The notes under the pieces are model-generated. The model made no database searches. It saw nothing but the letters and a program-made list of their open reading frames with translations, and was not told the origin of the DNA. The position numbers and the translations under genes were made by a program. Positions 10,134 to 18,724 of a stretch of 64,000 nt of DNA are shown piece by piece; position 1 is the stretch's first letter; the number at the start of each line of letters is the position of its first letter. The DNA is from Variovorax atrisoli 110B (lineage in GTDB: Bacteria > Pseudomonadota > Gammaproteobacteria > Burkholderiales > Burkholderiaceae_C), in the NCBI RefSeq assembly GCF_000382045.1, contig NZ_KB907450.1, forward strand, positions 572,204 to 636,203, in the 5' to 3' direction.

Positions 10134-10817
10134 CTACATCAGCATGGTGTTGCGGATGAGGCCGACCGCGAGGCCCTCGATCTCGAAGGGCTCGCCGGGC
10201 TGCACGATGATGGTCGGGTAGTCGGGGTTCTCGGCGTGCAGCTCGATGACCTGCTTGTTGCGCTTCAGGCGCTTGACCGTTACTTCGTCGCCGAGGCGCG
10301 CGACCACGATCTGGCCGTTGCGTGCTTCCTTGGTGGCCTGTACCGCGAGCAGGTCGCCGTCCATGATGCCGGCGTCGCGCATCGACATGCCGCGCACCTT
10401 GAGCAGGTAGTCGGGCTGGCGCTGGAACAGCGTGTTCTCGACGTAGTAGGTCTGGTCGACGTGCTCCTGGGCCAGGATGGGCGAGCCGGCTGCGACGCGA
10501 CCGATCAGCGGCAGCGCCAGCTGGGCCATTCCGGGCAGCGAGAGCGAGAACTGGTTGCCTTCGCGGTGGCGCGTTTCGTTGAGCGAGCGCAGCGCGTCGC
10601 CCTTGAGGCGGATGCCGCGCGAGGTGCCGCTGACCAGCTCGATGACGCCCTTGCGAGCCAGTGCCTGCAGGTGTTCTTCGGCGGCGTTGGCGGACTTGAA
10701 CCCGAGTTCATTGGCGATTTCGGCGCGCGTGGGCGGCGCACCGGTACGGGCGATGGCACTCTGGATGAGGTCCAGGATCTGCTGCTGGCGGGCTGTAAGC
10801 TTCACGGCGAACTGCAT
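10134..10817 (-). CDS. lexA: LexA repressor
   Basis: SOS-response repressor and self-cleaving S24 peptidase, 227 residues. The N-terminal winged helix (about 1-72) has recognition segment [20 protein letters not shown]. The autocleavage site Ala110-Gly111 lies in [10 protein letters not shown], the catalytic Ser145 in RGMSMRDAG, and Lys182 in EVTVKRLKR. The spacings (34 and 37 residues) equal those of E. coli LexA, so cleavage should be normal. The linker between domains is about 20 residues longer than in E. coli (220-230 residues is usual in betaproteobacteria). Two SOS boxes lie 19 and 38 bases upstream of the ATG, showing autorepression. Confidence 0.98.
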   Translation of the reverse strand: MQFAVKLTARQQQILDLIQSAIARTGAPPTRAEIANELGFKSANAAEEHLQALARKGVIELVSGTSRGIRLKGDALRSLNETRHREGNQFSLSLPGMAQLALPLIGRVAAGSPILAQEHVDQTYYVENTLFQRQPDYLLKVRGMSMRDAGIMDGDLLAVQATKEARNGQIVVARLGDEVTVKRLKRNKQVIELHAENPDYPTIIVQPGEPFEIEGLAVGLIRNTMLM

Positions 10818-10835
10818 GTGTGGTTCCTTGCGGCA

Positions 10836-10851
10836 CTGGTTGGATATCCAG
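10836..10851. promoter_or_regulatory. SOS box 1 (LexA operator)
   Basis: CTGGTTGGATATCCAG matches the CTG-N10-CAG LexA consensus, with a palindromic GGATATCC core. It is 19 bases upstream of the lexA ATG and downstream of the likely transcription start, where bound LexA would block lexA expression. Confidence 0.88.
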
Positions 10852-10854
10852 TGC

Positions 10855-10870
10855 CTGTATTTTTAACCAG
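10855..10870. promoter_or_regulatory. SOS box 2 (LexA operator)
   Basis: CTGTATTTTTAACCAG matches CTG-N10-CAG and is separated from box 1 by three bases. It overlaps the probable -10 region of the lexA promoter and ends 20 bases before the divergent asparaginase ATG, so LexA bound here could also affect that gene. Confidence 0.92.
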
Positions 10871-10887
10871 TTTTTAGAAGTTGACAA
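10859..10887 (-). promoter_or_regulatory. Probable lexA promoter
   Basis: On the minus strand TTGTCA (10887-10882) is followed after 17 bases by an A/T-rich AAAAAT (10864-10859) acting as -10. The -10 lies inside SOS box 2, consistent with LexA autoregulation. Transcription would begin about 35 bases upstream of the lexA start codon. Confidence 0.6.
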
Positions 10888-10890
10888 GCC

Positions 10891-11856
10891 ATGGTCAATT
10901 CCTCTTCGTCGGGGCTGCCACGCCGGGTGGTTGTTTTGGGCACCGGCGGCACCATCGCGGGCCGCGCCGCCAGCAGTGACGACAACATCGGCTACACCGC
11001 CGCGCAGGTGAGCGTGGGCGACCTGCTCGGTGACATCGAGGCGCCCGCAGGCGTGACGCTGGAGGCCGAGCAGGTTGCGCAGGTCGACAGCAAGGACATG
11101 TCCTTCGCCATCTGGCAGCAACTGGCCAGGCGCTGCGCGCACTGGCTGGCGCAGCCCGACGTGGCAGGCGTGGTGATCACCCACGGCACCGACACGATCG
11201 AGGAGACGGCCTTCTTCCTGCACTCGGTGCTGGCCTCCTCCAAACCGGTGGTGCTGACCTGCGCGATGCGCCCGGCCACCGCACTGTCGCCTGACGGCCC
11301 CCAGAACGTGCGCGACGCCATCGGTGTCGCCGCGACCCGGGGTGCGAGCGGCGTGACGGTGGTGTGCGCCGGTGCGATCCATTCCGGCGTCGACATTCAG
11401 AAGGTCCACACCTACCGCCTCGACGCTTTCGCTTCGGGCGATGCGGGGCCTGTGGGCTATGTGGAGGAGGGCGAACTGCGCCTTGTCCGACCGTGGCCGG
11501 AGGGTGGCGGAATGTCGGTCGGGAAGCTCTTCGAAGCGGCCGAGCTGCAATGGCCACGGGTGGAGATCGTGATGAGCCACGCCGGCGCCAGCGGCGCCGT
11601 GGTCGAAGCACTGAGTCAGGCGGGCGGACCGGACCCTCTGCGCGGACTGGTGCTGGCGACCACCGGCAACGGCACCTTGCACCATGCGCTGGAAGCTGCC
11701 GCGCTCAAGGCGCAGGATGCGGGTATCGCAGTGCTCCGCGCGACGCGCTGCTCGAACGGGCGCATCCTGCCGAAGACGGGCGACCTGCTTCGCGATGCGG
11801 GCGAGCTGACGCCCGTGAAGGCCCGAATCGCCCTGGTGCTCGAGTTGCTGGGCTGA
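10891..11856 (+). CDS. L-asparaginase (type I/II asparaginase family)
   Basis: Hydrolyses L-asparagine to aspartate and ammonia; 321 residues. The N-terminal catalytic Thr motif VVVLGTGGTIAGRA (about 13-26) and the second Thr-Asp-Lys motif VVITHGTDTIEETAF (about 92-106) are intact, followed by the TCAMRPATALSPDGPQN segment. The small C-terminal domain includes VLATTGNGTLHHAL. There is no signal peptide, so it is probably cytoplasmic. The ATG at 10891 has only a modest purine stretch (AGAAG) upstream, and the gene starts 20 bases from SOS box 2, facing away from lexA. The promoter must overlap lexA control elements; whether SOS induction changes its expression is open. Confidence 0.92.
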   Translation: MVNSSSSGLPRRVVVLGTGGTIAGRAASSDDNIGYTAAQVSVGDLLGDIEAPAGVTLEAEQVAQVDSKDMSFAIWQQLARRCAHWLAQPDVAGVVITHGTDTIEETAFFLHSVLASSKPVVLTCAMRPATALSPDGPQNVRDAIGVAATRGASGVTVVCAGAIHSGVDIQKVHTYRLDAFASGDAGPVGYVEEGELRLVRPWPEGGGMSVGKLFEAAELQWPRVEIVMSHAGASGAVVEALSQAGGPDPLRGLVLATTGNGTLHHALEAAALKAQDAGIAVLRATRCSNGRILPKTGDLLRDAGELTPVKARIALVLELLG

Positions 11857-11861
11857 AAGCA

Positions 11862-11887
11862 GAACCGCCCCTCTGGAGGGGCGGTTC
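11862..11887. terminator. Hairpin between convergent asparaginase and adk genes
   Basis: A ten-base stem, GAACCGCCCC with GGGGCGGTTC, has a short TCTGGA loop. It begins six bases after the asparaginase stop and lies between convergent genes, so it can serve both directions. There is no clear T-tract. Confidence 0.6.
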
Positions 11888-11919
11888 GGTGCGGGTCGGA
11901 TGCTCGGTCGATGTTTCGA

Positions 11920-12594
<675 letters not shown>

Positions 12595-12713
12595 TTAGAT
12601 CTTGTGTCGCGCCGAGCTTCGGCCCCATGGCTGGGCTGGGCGGAGTTGCTTCGAGGATAGCATGCGTGCCCTTCGGGAAATCCCGCTACTTGCAGCCGGA
12701 AGGACGCGAAGGC

Positions 12714-13487
12714 TCAGTGCCCGGCGGCCGCGAAGACCGCACGGACGCGTGCCAGGTCCTCGGGCGTGTCGATGCCGGGCCCCGGGGCAGCGTCACTAAC
12801 GTGCACCGCGATGCGATGGCCGTGCCACAGGGCGCGCAGCTGTTCGAGCGCTTCCGTCGCCTCCACGGGGGAAGGCGGCAGGGAAGGAAAGCGCCGCACG
12901 AAGCCCGCGCGGTACCCGTAGATGCCGATGTGGCGCAGCGGGGCAGGGGCTGCAGGCAGCACCGTGGGTGCGGCACCGTTGGCCGAGCCGTCGCGCCACC
13001 ATGGAATGGGCGCGCGGCTGAAATACATCGCGTCGCCTTGAGCGTCGAGCACGACCTTCACCACGTTGGGATTCATGAAGTCGCCGACCGAGTCGATCTC
13101 GTGGGCGGCGGTGCTCATCGCCGCCTGGGCATGCGTGGCCAGCGTGGATGCCACGGCATCGATCAGCGCGGGGTCGATCAGCGGCTCGTCGCCCTGGACA
13201 TTGACGACGATGTCGTCGCCATCGAGACCCAGCTGTTCGCAGGCTTCGGCCAGCCGGTCGGTGCCGCTGGGATGGTCCTGTCGTGTGAGGACGACCTCGA
13301 CGCCGTGCGCCTTGCAGGCCTCGATGATGGAGGGATCGTCGCCCGCGACCACCACGCGTGCCGCGCCCGATTCGCTTGCCCGCTGCGCCACGCGCACCAC
13401 CATCGGCACGCCTGCGATGTCGGCCAGGGGTTTGTTGGGGAGCCTCGTCGACGCGAGCCGCGCCGGAACCAGAACGGTGAAGCTCAC
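12714..13487 (-). CDS. kdsB: 3-deoxy-manno-octulosonate cytidylyltransferase
   Basis: Activates KDO as CMP-KDO for the LPS inner core; 257 residues, cytoplasmic. The nucleotide-binding signature [20 protein letters not shown] is at about 6-25, followed by [11 protein letters not shown] (about 95-105), where the Asp binds Mg, and [13 protein letters not shown] (about 155-167). The C-terminal region has [12 protein letters not shown] and the [10 protein letters not shown] end typical of KdsB. The start is a GTG at 13487 overlapping the Trm112 stop codon (GTGA), giving the expected N-terminus at the first beta strand; an upstream in-frame start would add low-complexity Arg-rich sequence overlapping the previous gene. 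Confidence 0.97.
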   Translation of the reverse strand: MSFTVLVPARLASTRLPNKPLADIAGVPMVVRVAQRASESGAARVVVAGDDPSIIEACKAHGVEVVLTRQDHPSGTDRLAEACEQLGLDGDDIVVNVQGDEPLIDPALIDAVASTLATHAQAAMSTAAHEIDSVGDFMNPNVVKVVLDAQGDAMYFSRAPIPWWRDGSANGAAPTVLPAAPAPLRHIGIYGYRAGFVRRFPSLPPSPVEATEALEQLRALWHGHRIAVHVSDAAPGPGIDTPEDLARVRAVFAAAGH

Positions 13488-13666
13488 AGTCCGAGCTCTT
13501 CGTCGGAGAGCGCGCGTGCCTCGTTCTCGAGCAGCACCGGAATGCCGTCTCGCACCGGATACGCGAGTCGGGCGCTGCGCGACCACAGCTCCTGCTTCTC
13601 GGGGTTCCAGGTCAGCGGCCCCTTGGTGACGGGGCAGACGAGCAGTTCAAGCAGCTTGGTATCCAT
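13484..13666 (-). CDS. Trm112-family small protein (YcaR-like)
   Basis: A 60-residue protein with N-terminus [18 protein letters not shown], the Trm112/UPF0434 signature. It keeps only one cysteine of the eukaryotic zinc set, as is usual in proteobacteria. The middle [20 protein letters not shown] is the second conserved block. In many gammaproteobacteria and betaproteobacteria it lies between lpxK and kdsB, exactly as here. Its molecular role in bacteria is not settled. It overlaps lpxK by 20 bases at its start and kdsB by four at its end, so its level is tied to theirs. Confidence 0.95.
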   Translation of the reverse strand: MDTKLLELLVCPVTKGPLTWNPEKQELWSRSARLAYPVRDGIPVLLENEARALSDEELGL

Positions 13667-14669
13667 CGAGCGATGATAGCTTTGCGTCGAGTGCCGCGAA
13701 GAAATCCGCAGAGGGCGAGAATTCCAGCGGCACTGCCAGTGCGTCGGACGCCTTGCGCCACAGCTTGACGGCGTCTTTCTCGGTGCAGACGAGGGTCTGG
13801 TCCAGACCCGATGGGCGTTGCCAGCTCTCGAAATCGAAGTGATCGGGCAGCGCGATGGTGTCGGCAAGCGTCAGGCCGCGGGCGCGCAGCATCTCGAAGA
13901 AGGCCTCGGGCCGCGCGATCGCCGCCAGTGCGACCAGGGGCCTGCCGGCCAGGGATGCCAGGGGCACGCGCTTGCCGTCGCTGCCCACGGCGGTGTCCGA
14001 AAGAGCACGCGTGGCGGTATGCCCACCCGCGAAAGCCGGCCGCGATCCGCTGTGCAGCACCAGGTCGCAGCGGCGCGGCCAGGCTTCTCGCAACGGGCCG
14101 GCAGGCAGGCGCCACCCGTTTCCGATTCCGCGGTCGTCGAATACGCAGATCTCGATGTCGCGCGCCAGGGCCAGGTGCTGCAGCCCGTCGTCGCTGACGA
14201 TGACCTGGGTGGCCGGATGCCGCTCGAGCAGGGCGCGCGCCGCATCGATGCGCCGGCGCGCCACGAACACCGGTGCCCCGGTCGCATGGTGGATCAGCGC
14301 CGGTTCGTCGCCAACGTCCTGCGGATCGCTGTCGCCGAGCACTTCGCGGCAGTCGTCGGTGCGCCGGCCATAGCCGCGCGACACCACGCCGACCCGCATG
14401 CCGCGCGCCTGCAGGTGACGCACGACGGCCATCACGACCGGCGTTTTTCCCGCACCCCCCGCGATCACGTTGCCGACCACGATCACGGGTACCTGCACTC
14501 GCTCAACCCTCAGCAATCCCGCGCGATAGAGCAGGCCGCGCAAGGCGAACAGCGCGGCATAGACGAGCGACAGGGGCCAGAGCAGGCAGGCCAGGAGGCC
14601 GCGGTGCAGCCAGGCCTGCTGCAGGCGCGAACCTGTGTGGCCGCTGTTGCCGCTGCCTTCGGAAGGCAC
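13647..14669 (-). CDS. lpxK: Tetraacyldisaccharide 4'-kinase
   Basis: Phosphorylates lipid A disaccharide at the 4' position on the inner face of the cytoplasmic membrane. 340 residues: an N-terminal membrane-associated helix about 22-50 ([20 protein letters not shown]), the P-loop [16 protein letters not shown] (about 65-80), the RGYGRR segment, [19 protein letters not shown] (about 155-173), where the Asp pair is catalytic, and a C-terminal Rossmann-like half ending [15 protein letters not shown]. The start is a GTG placed directly after the exbD stop, so the two are coupled. The 3' end overlaps the trm112 gene in another frame. Confidence 0.97.
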   Translation of the reverse strand: MPSEGSGNSGHTGSRLQQAWLHRGLLACLLWPLSLVYAALFALRGLLYRAGLLRVERVQVPVIVVGNVIAGGAGKTPVVMAVVRHLQARGMRVGVVSRGYGRRTDDCREVLGDSDPQDVGDEPALIHHATGAPVFVARRRIDAARALLERHPATQVIVSDDGLQHLALARDIEICVFDDRGIGNGWRLPAGPLREAWPRRCDLVLHSGSRPAFAGGHTATRALSDTAVGSDGKRVPLASLAGRPLVALAAIARPEAFFEMLRARGLTLADTIALPDHFDFESWQRPSGLDQTLVCTEKDAVKLWRKASDALAVPLEFSPSADFFAALDAKLSSLDGYQAA

Positions 14670-15110
14670 TCAGCGGCCGGCCTGCGCCGTCGACTGGGCC
14701 GCGAAGGTGATCTGCATCAGGCCCGCGCGGCGCGCGGCCTCCATCACCGTCACCACGGCCTGGTGCGGGCTGGTCGCGTCGGCGCTGATGATCACGACGC
14801 TGTCCTTGCCGCCGGTGGCCGCGGCGGCGAGAGCGGTCGTCACGGTCTCAACGCTGCGGTCGGCCACGGGATTCTTGTTGATCGAATAGCGGCCGTCGGC
14901 CGACACCGAAACGATCACTTCCTTCGGATAGTCGCGCTGCGCGTCGACGTCCGCCGTGGGCAGGCGCAGCTGCATCTCGGTGAACTTGCTGTAGGTGGTC
15001 GACAGCATCAGGAAGATCAGGATCACCAGCAGCACGTCGATGAACGGGATCAGGTTGATCTCCGGCTCGTCGCGCGCGCTGTGGCGGAACTGCATGCGGC
15101 CGCGGGTCAT
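14670..15110 (-). CDS. exbD: Biopolymer transport protein ExbD/TolR family
   Basis: Energy-transducing partner of ExbB; 146 residues. A short cytoplasmic N-terminus (MTRGRMQFRHSARDEPEINL) is followed by one transmembrane helix at about 22-43 (LIPFIDVLLVILIFLML). The helix carries the functionally critical Asp in PFIDVLLV, and a periplasmic domain of about 100 residues follows. ATG 15110 is chosen because the RxxDEPEINLIPFIDV pattern begins there; a longer upstream frame adds only repeat-derived sequence. It lies immediately before lpxK, as in many betaproteobacteria, where the pair may power lipid or TonB-linked transport. Confidence 0.95.
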   Translation of the reverse strand: MTRGRMQFRHSARDEPEINLIPFIDVLLVILIFLMLSTTYSKFTEMQLRLPTADVDAQRDYPKEVIVSVSADGRYSINKNPVADRSVETVTTALAAAATGGKDSVVIISADATSPHQAVVTVMEAARRAGLMQITFAAQSTAQAGR

Positions 15111-15124
15111 GACAAGTCTCCGTC

Positions 15125-15192
15125 GCGGCGCTGCAGGGAGGCGGCTGCCCGCTCGGGGGGGAGCGCAGAGCACGCAGTGACAGGCGTGGGGG
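15125..15192. repeat. Possible degenerate copy of the ~92-bp intergenic repeat (family B)
   Basis: The spacer between exbB and exbD has the same order of blocks as the repeats at 42506-42597 and 43705-43797: a GC head, a C-run/G-run hairpin, then a GCACGCAGTG block and a G-rich tail. Similarity is partial and judged by eye. Confidence 0.35.
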
Positions 15193-15195
15193 CCA

Positions 15196-15828
15196 TCATT
15201 TGCGCAGTGCGTTCAGATGGCGGGCGAAGCGCTCGCCGGAGAGTTCGAGGTTCAGCAGGTACTCGTCGACCCTGCTGCGGAAGTAGCGCCAGAAGATCAG
15301 CGTCGGGATGGCGACGATCAGGCCGAAGGCAGTGTTGTAGAGCGCGATCGAGATGCCGTGCGCCAGCTGGGCCGGGTTGCCCGAGCCTACGGCGCCGCTG
15401 CCGGGCGACTGCGAGCCGAAGATCTCGATCATGCCGATCACGGTACCCAGCAGGCCCAGCAGCGGGGCTGCCGAGGCGATGGTGGCCAGCGCAGGAAGGT
15501 AGCGCTCGAGCCTGTGCGCCACGGTGCGGCCCGAGGCTTCCATCGCGGCGCGCAGGTCGTCCTCGGTGCAGCGCGGATTGGCGTTCAGCGCACGCAGGCC
15601 GGCGGCCAGCACCTGGCCGAGCATCGAGTTGCGTTCCAGTTTGGTCACCACATCGGGCCCGGGAATCGCGCCATGCGAAGCGGTGATGGTCTCGTCGAGC
15701 AGCTTCGGCGGAAGGACCCTCACCGTCTTGAGGCTCGTGAAACGTTCTATAACCAGCGCGAGCGCGATGACCGAACAAGCAAGCAAGGGCCAGATCGGCC
15801 AACCTGCGGCAACTATGATGGAAAACAA
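15196..15828 (-). CDS. exbB: MotA/TolQ/ExbB proton channel family protein
   Basis: Proton-channel subunit that works with ExbD; about 210 residues. Three transmembrane regions: an N-terminal helix about 2-25 (IIVAAGWPIWPLLACSVIAL), then two helices around 105-130 (LATIASAAPLLGLLGTVIGM) and 145-170 (LAHGISIALYNTAFGLIVAI), the channel-forming pair. The start is placed at TTG 15828 because CCGGAGG ends six bases upstream. The next in-frame candidate, TTG at 15855, has no ribosome-binding site and would add nine residues. It is first in the exbB-exbD-lpxK-trm112-kdsB unit; 85 bp containing repeat-like DNA separate it from exbD. Confidence 0.93.
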   Translation of the reverse strand: MFSIIVAAGWPIWPLLACSVIALALVIERFTSLKTVRVLPPKLLDETITASHGAIPGPDVVTKLERNSMLGQVLAAGLRALNANPRCTEDDLRAAMEASGRTVAHRLERYLPALATIASAAPLLGLLGTVIGMIEIFGSQSPGSGAVGSGNPAQLAHGISIALYNTAFGLIVAIPTLIFWRYFRSRVDEYLLNLELSGERFARHLNALRK

Positions 15829-15929
15829 GAAAATCCTCCGGCCCGTAGACTGCAAATGCGCGGCGATTATCCACTGAGGTCACCATCGTCACGCGCCTTG
15901 TTTTTGTGTCAGCAAGGACGCACAGATTC

Positions 15930-15938
15930 TGTGGATAA
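15930..15938 (-). promoter_or_regulatory. Perfect single DnaA-box match
   Basis: TGTGGATAA is the exact complement of the consensus DnaA box TTATCCACA. It lies in the spacer between the divergent exbB and xseA genes, the only long non-coding stretch nearby. One box could be chance or a DnaA-titration or regulatory site; no further clustered boxes or AT-rich unwinding region were seen, so it is not an origin. Confidence 0.4.
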
Positions 15939-16141
15939 CTTTGTGATTAACCTGCTGCGCAACGTGTCCGGACCCGCATGGGACGGCCTTTTCGCTGGAT
16001 CGACTGAATTTTGAGCAGCACTTTTTTCAATGAAATCAACAGGTTGCACGAGAAACCGTGCAACTGTCCCGCCCCGAGGGCTGAATGCGGGGGCCATGGC
16101 GCCCGTTGTGGAAGAGTGGCATTCGGCCGAGCGTGCACTTT

Positions 16142-17455
16142 GTGAGCTTGCGTGAACCGAATTCCGTGCCGGGGCCGCGCGTCTGGGCTGTCGGCGCGCT
16201 GTGCCGAGCTGTTGCCGATGCGCTCGACGCGCGCTTCAACCCGGTGTCCGTGCGCGGCGAAATCTCGGGCTTTTCCCGTGCTTCGAGCGGACATTGTTAT
16301 TTCGCGCTCAAGGACGAATCCGGCCAACTGCGCTGCGCGATGTTTCGTCGTGCTGCCGGCCTGCTCGATTTTTCGCCGCGCGACGGCGACCAGGTCGAGG
16401 TGCGCGGGCGGCTCGCCGTCTACGAGCCGCGCGGCGATCTGCAATTGGTCGTCGAGAGCCTGCGCCGGGCGGGGCAGGGCGCCCTGTTCGAGCAGTTCCT
16501 TCAGCGCAAGGCGCGCCTCGAAGCGGAAGGCCTCTTCGATCCGGCACGCAAGCGTGCGCTGCCGACCATGCCGCGTTCGATCGGCATCGTCACTTCGCTC
16601 GGCGCGGCCGCGCTGCACGACGTGGTCACTGCGCTGCGAAGACGTGTTCCGCACATCCCGGTCGTGCTTGCGCCTGCGGCGGTGCAGGGCGCCAATGCGC
16701 CGGGAGAGCTGGTGCGGGCGCTGCAGTCGCTGTACGAACTGACGCCTGCCGTCGATGTGATCCTGCTGGTGCGTGGCGGCGGCTCCATCGAAGACCTCTG
16801 GGCCTTCAACGACGAGACGCTGGCCCGCACCATCGTGCGCAGCCCGGTGCCGCTGGTCAGCGGGGTGGGGCACGAAACCGACTTCACCATCGCCGATTTC
16901 TGCGCCGACCTGCGCGCGCCGACGCCCACCGCCGCCGCGGAACTGGTCAGCGCGCCGCGCGACGTGTGGCTGGGAGCTCTAGACCTGATCGAGGAGCGCT
17001 TGGGCGATGCCTTGGGCGGGCGCCTCGATACGCTCGGGCAGCGGCTCGACCAGGCAGCGGGGCGCCTGGGGCGTCCGTCGGGCCTGGTGAGCCGGCAGCA
17101 GGTGCGCCTTGCCCATCATGCGCAGCGCCTGCGCTACACGGTGCTGGCCCGCAGGGAGCGCCTCACGCAGGCGCCGCGCCGGATCGCCGCCGACTTTCCA
17201 CAGAAGCTTGAGCGCGCGGTGACCCAGCGCCGCGATCGGCTGGAGCGCGTGGCTCTGCGCATGCGGCTGCTCGATCCGGCGCTGGTGCTGCAGCGCGGCT
17301 ACGCCTGGCTCACCGATGTGGACGGCCATGCGATCGTCAGCGCAAGGCAGCTTGGGCCCGGCGATGCCGTCAAGGCGCGGCTCGCCGACGGCGAGGTCGA
17401 CCTGACCGTCACACCGGGCGGTGCGACGGGAACGCGTCCGACGCCGTCTCGATGA
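16142..17455 (+). CDS. xseA: Exodeoxyribonuclease VII large subunit
   Basis: Catalytic subunit of the single-strand-specific exonuclease VII. The N-terminal OB-fold (about residues 10-110) contains FNPVSVRGEISGFSRASSG and HCYFALKDESGQLRCAMF. The catalytic domain carries GIVTSLGAAALHDVVTALRR, LVRGGGSIEDLWAFNDE and SGVGHETDFTIADFCADLRA, all family hallmarks. The C-terminal helical region ends with LQRGYAWLTDVDG. GTG 16142 gives 437 residues, close to the family norm; an ATG at 16085 would add 19 residues with no conserved content, although a GAGGG lies upstream of it, so the start is uncertain. The small subunit xseB is not adjacent. sodB follows 50 bp downstream. Confidence 0.94.
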   Translation: MSLREPNSVPGPRVWAVGALCRAVADALDARFNPVSVRGEISGFSRASSGHCYFALKDESGQLRCAMFRRAAGLLDFSPRDGDQVEVRGRLAVYEPRGDLQLVVESLRRAGQGALFEQFLQRKARLEAEGLFDPARKRALPTMPRSIGIVTSLGAAALHDVVTALRRRVPHIPVVLAPAAVQGANAPGELVRALQSLYELTPAVDVILLVRGGGSIEDLWAFNDETLARTIVRSPVPLVSGVGHETDFTIADFCADLRAPTPTAAAELVSAPRDVWLGALDLIEERLGDALGGRLDTLGQRLDQAAGRLGRPSGLVSRQQVRLAHHAQRLRYTVLARRERLTQAPRRIAADFPQKLERAVTQRRDRLERVALRMRLLDPALVLQRGYAWLTDVDGHAIVSARQLGPGDAVKARLADGEVDLTVTPGGATGTRPTPSR

Positions 17456-17505
17456 TTACTTCCTAGAATCCCTCTTTCCCGCAACCAACCCACGAGTAAA
17501 AAACC

Positions 17506-18087
17506 ATGGAACATGTGCTCCCACCCCTGCCGTACGCCCTGGACGCACTGGCACCCGAGTATTCGAAGGAAACCCTCGAGTACCACTACGGCAAGCACCA
17601 CAACGCCTACGTGGTGAACCTCAACAACCTGCAGAAGGGCACCGAATTCGAGTCGATGACGCTCGAGGAGATCGTCAAGAAGTCCAGCGGCGGCATCTAC
17701 AACAACGCCGCGCAGATCTGGAACCACACCTTCTTCTGGAACTGCATGAAGCCGCAAGGCGGCGGCGCTCCCACCGGCGCGCTGGCCAAGGCCATCGAAG
17801 CCAAGTGGGGCAGCTACGACGCCTTCAAGGAAGCCTTCGTGAAGTCGGCCGTGGGCAACTTCGGCTCGGGCTGGACCTGGCTGGTGAAGAAGGCCGACGG
17901 TTCGGTGGACATCGTGAACACGGGCGCAGCCGGCACGCCGCTGACGACTGCAGACACCGCGCTGCTGACGGTGGACGTCTGGGAGCACGCCTACTACATC
18001 GACTACCGCAACTTGCGTCCGAAGTTCGTCGAGACCTTCCTGGCCAAGCTGGTCAACTGGGACTTCGCCGCCAAGAACTTCGGCTGA
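17506..18087 (+). CDS. sodB: Superoxide dismutase [Fe]
   Basis: Converts superoxide to hydrogen peroxide and oxygen in the cytoplasm; 193 residues. Metal ligands are recognisable: His in [11 protein letters not shown] (about 26), His in [10 protein letters not shown] (about 74), and Asp and His in [12 protein letters not shown] (about 157 and 161). The FFWNCMKP and AAGTPL segments are of the Fe type; in Mn enzymes the residues around these positions differ. There is no signal peptide. It follows xseA by 50 bp with a TAGAAT -10-like hexamer at 17464-17469, so it may have its own promoter, and it ends in a strong terminator. Confidence 0.97.
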   Translation: MEHVLPPLPYALDALAPEYSKETLEYHYGKHHNAYVVNLNNLQKGTEFESMTLEEIVKKSSGGIYNNAAQIWNHTFFWNCMKPQGGGAPTGALAKAIEAKWGSYDAFKEAFVKSAVGNFGSGWTWLVKKADGSVDIVNTGAAGTPLTTADTALLTVDVWEHAYYIDYRNLRPKFVETFLAKLVNWDFAAKNFG

Positions 18088-18109
18088 TCCCCCCGTTCTG
18101 CCGAAAACG

Positions 18110-18136
18110 AAAAAGCCGACCTTGGGTCGGCTTTTT
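18110..18136. terminator. Bidirectional intrinsic terminator, sodB / DUF192 gene
   Basis: The stem AAAAAGCCGAC (18110-18120) with GTCGGCTTTTT (18126-18136) and a five-base loop has T-runs on both strands. It separates the convergent sodB and DUF192 genes and should stop both. Confidence 0.9.
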
Positions 18137-18158
18137 GTCGGCTATGGACGGCAGACAC

Positions 18159-18626
18159 TCATCGTTTGCCGGCCGCGAACAGCTCCCCGCCGATCTTCGC
18201 GCCCTTCTTGATGTTCTTCTTGGCGAACCATCCCTGGTTCATTTCGAGCACGTAGCGCACCGGCTCCTGCGAGCAATGCGTGTTCTCGGTCATGGGCTGC
18301 ATGTCGGCCAGATTCACGATGCGGCCGTCGTCTGCCACGAACGCGGCGGTCAGCGGCAGGATCGTGTTGCGCATCCAGAAGCATTGCGTCGCAGGCTGCT
18401 CGAACACGAAGATCATGCCCTCGGCCTGCGGCATTTCCTTGCGGAACATCAGTCCGATTTCACGTTGCAGCGGAGTCTGCGCGACCTGCGCGTCGATCTT
18501 GTAGAGCCCGATCGACAGTTGCGTACGCGGCAGATCGGTCTGGGGTTGCTGCTGGGCATGGGCCGGCACCATGAACGATGCGGATGCGAGGAGCAGGGGA
18601 AGCAGTACGGCGAGACGCTTGAGCAT
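18159..18626 (-). CDS. DUF192 family exported protein
   Basis: A 155-residue protein with a Sec signal peptide (about 1-24: MLKRLAVLLPLLLASASFMV, cleavage after AHA). The mature domain is the DUF192 fold, with VAQTPLQREIGLMFRKEMP, GMIFVFEQPATQCFWMRNT and PLTAAFVADDGRIVNL, followed by a TENTHCSQEPVRYVLEMNQGW block. These phrases define the family, whose biochemical role is unknown; it is usually periplasmic. It is monocistronic by position: convergent with sodB, with a terminator of the neighbouring small gene upstream. Confidence 0.93.
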   Translation of the reverse strand: MLKRLAVLLPLLLASASFMVPAHAQQQPQTDLPRTQLSIGLYKIDAQVAQTPLQREIGLMFRKEMPQAEGMIFVFEQPATQCFWMRNTILPLTAAFVADDGRIVNLADMQPMTENTHCSQEPVRYVLEMNQGWFAKKNIKKGAKIGGELFAAGKR

Positions 18627-18681
18627 CGGACGACTCTTTCAGGGCGGGGCCAGGGCCCGGCCTCGATTTAAAAATGCCAAT

Positions 18682-18706
18682 AAAAATGCCCGCTGATGCG
18701 GGCATT
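18682..18706 (-). terminator. Intrinsic terminator after the 64-residue basic protein
   Basis: The nine-base stem AATGCCCGC/GCGGGCATT with a four-base loop is followed on the minus strand by TTTTTA. It begins 19 bases after the stop of the gene at 18725-18919. Confidence 0.85.
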
Positions 18707-18724
18707 GCCGGTGAGCGTGGAAGC

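Noticed and set aside
15900..16141. A replication origin near the perfect DnaA box.
   Set aside because: Only one box, no cluster, no AT-rich segment and no dnaA/dnaN or gid genes.
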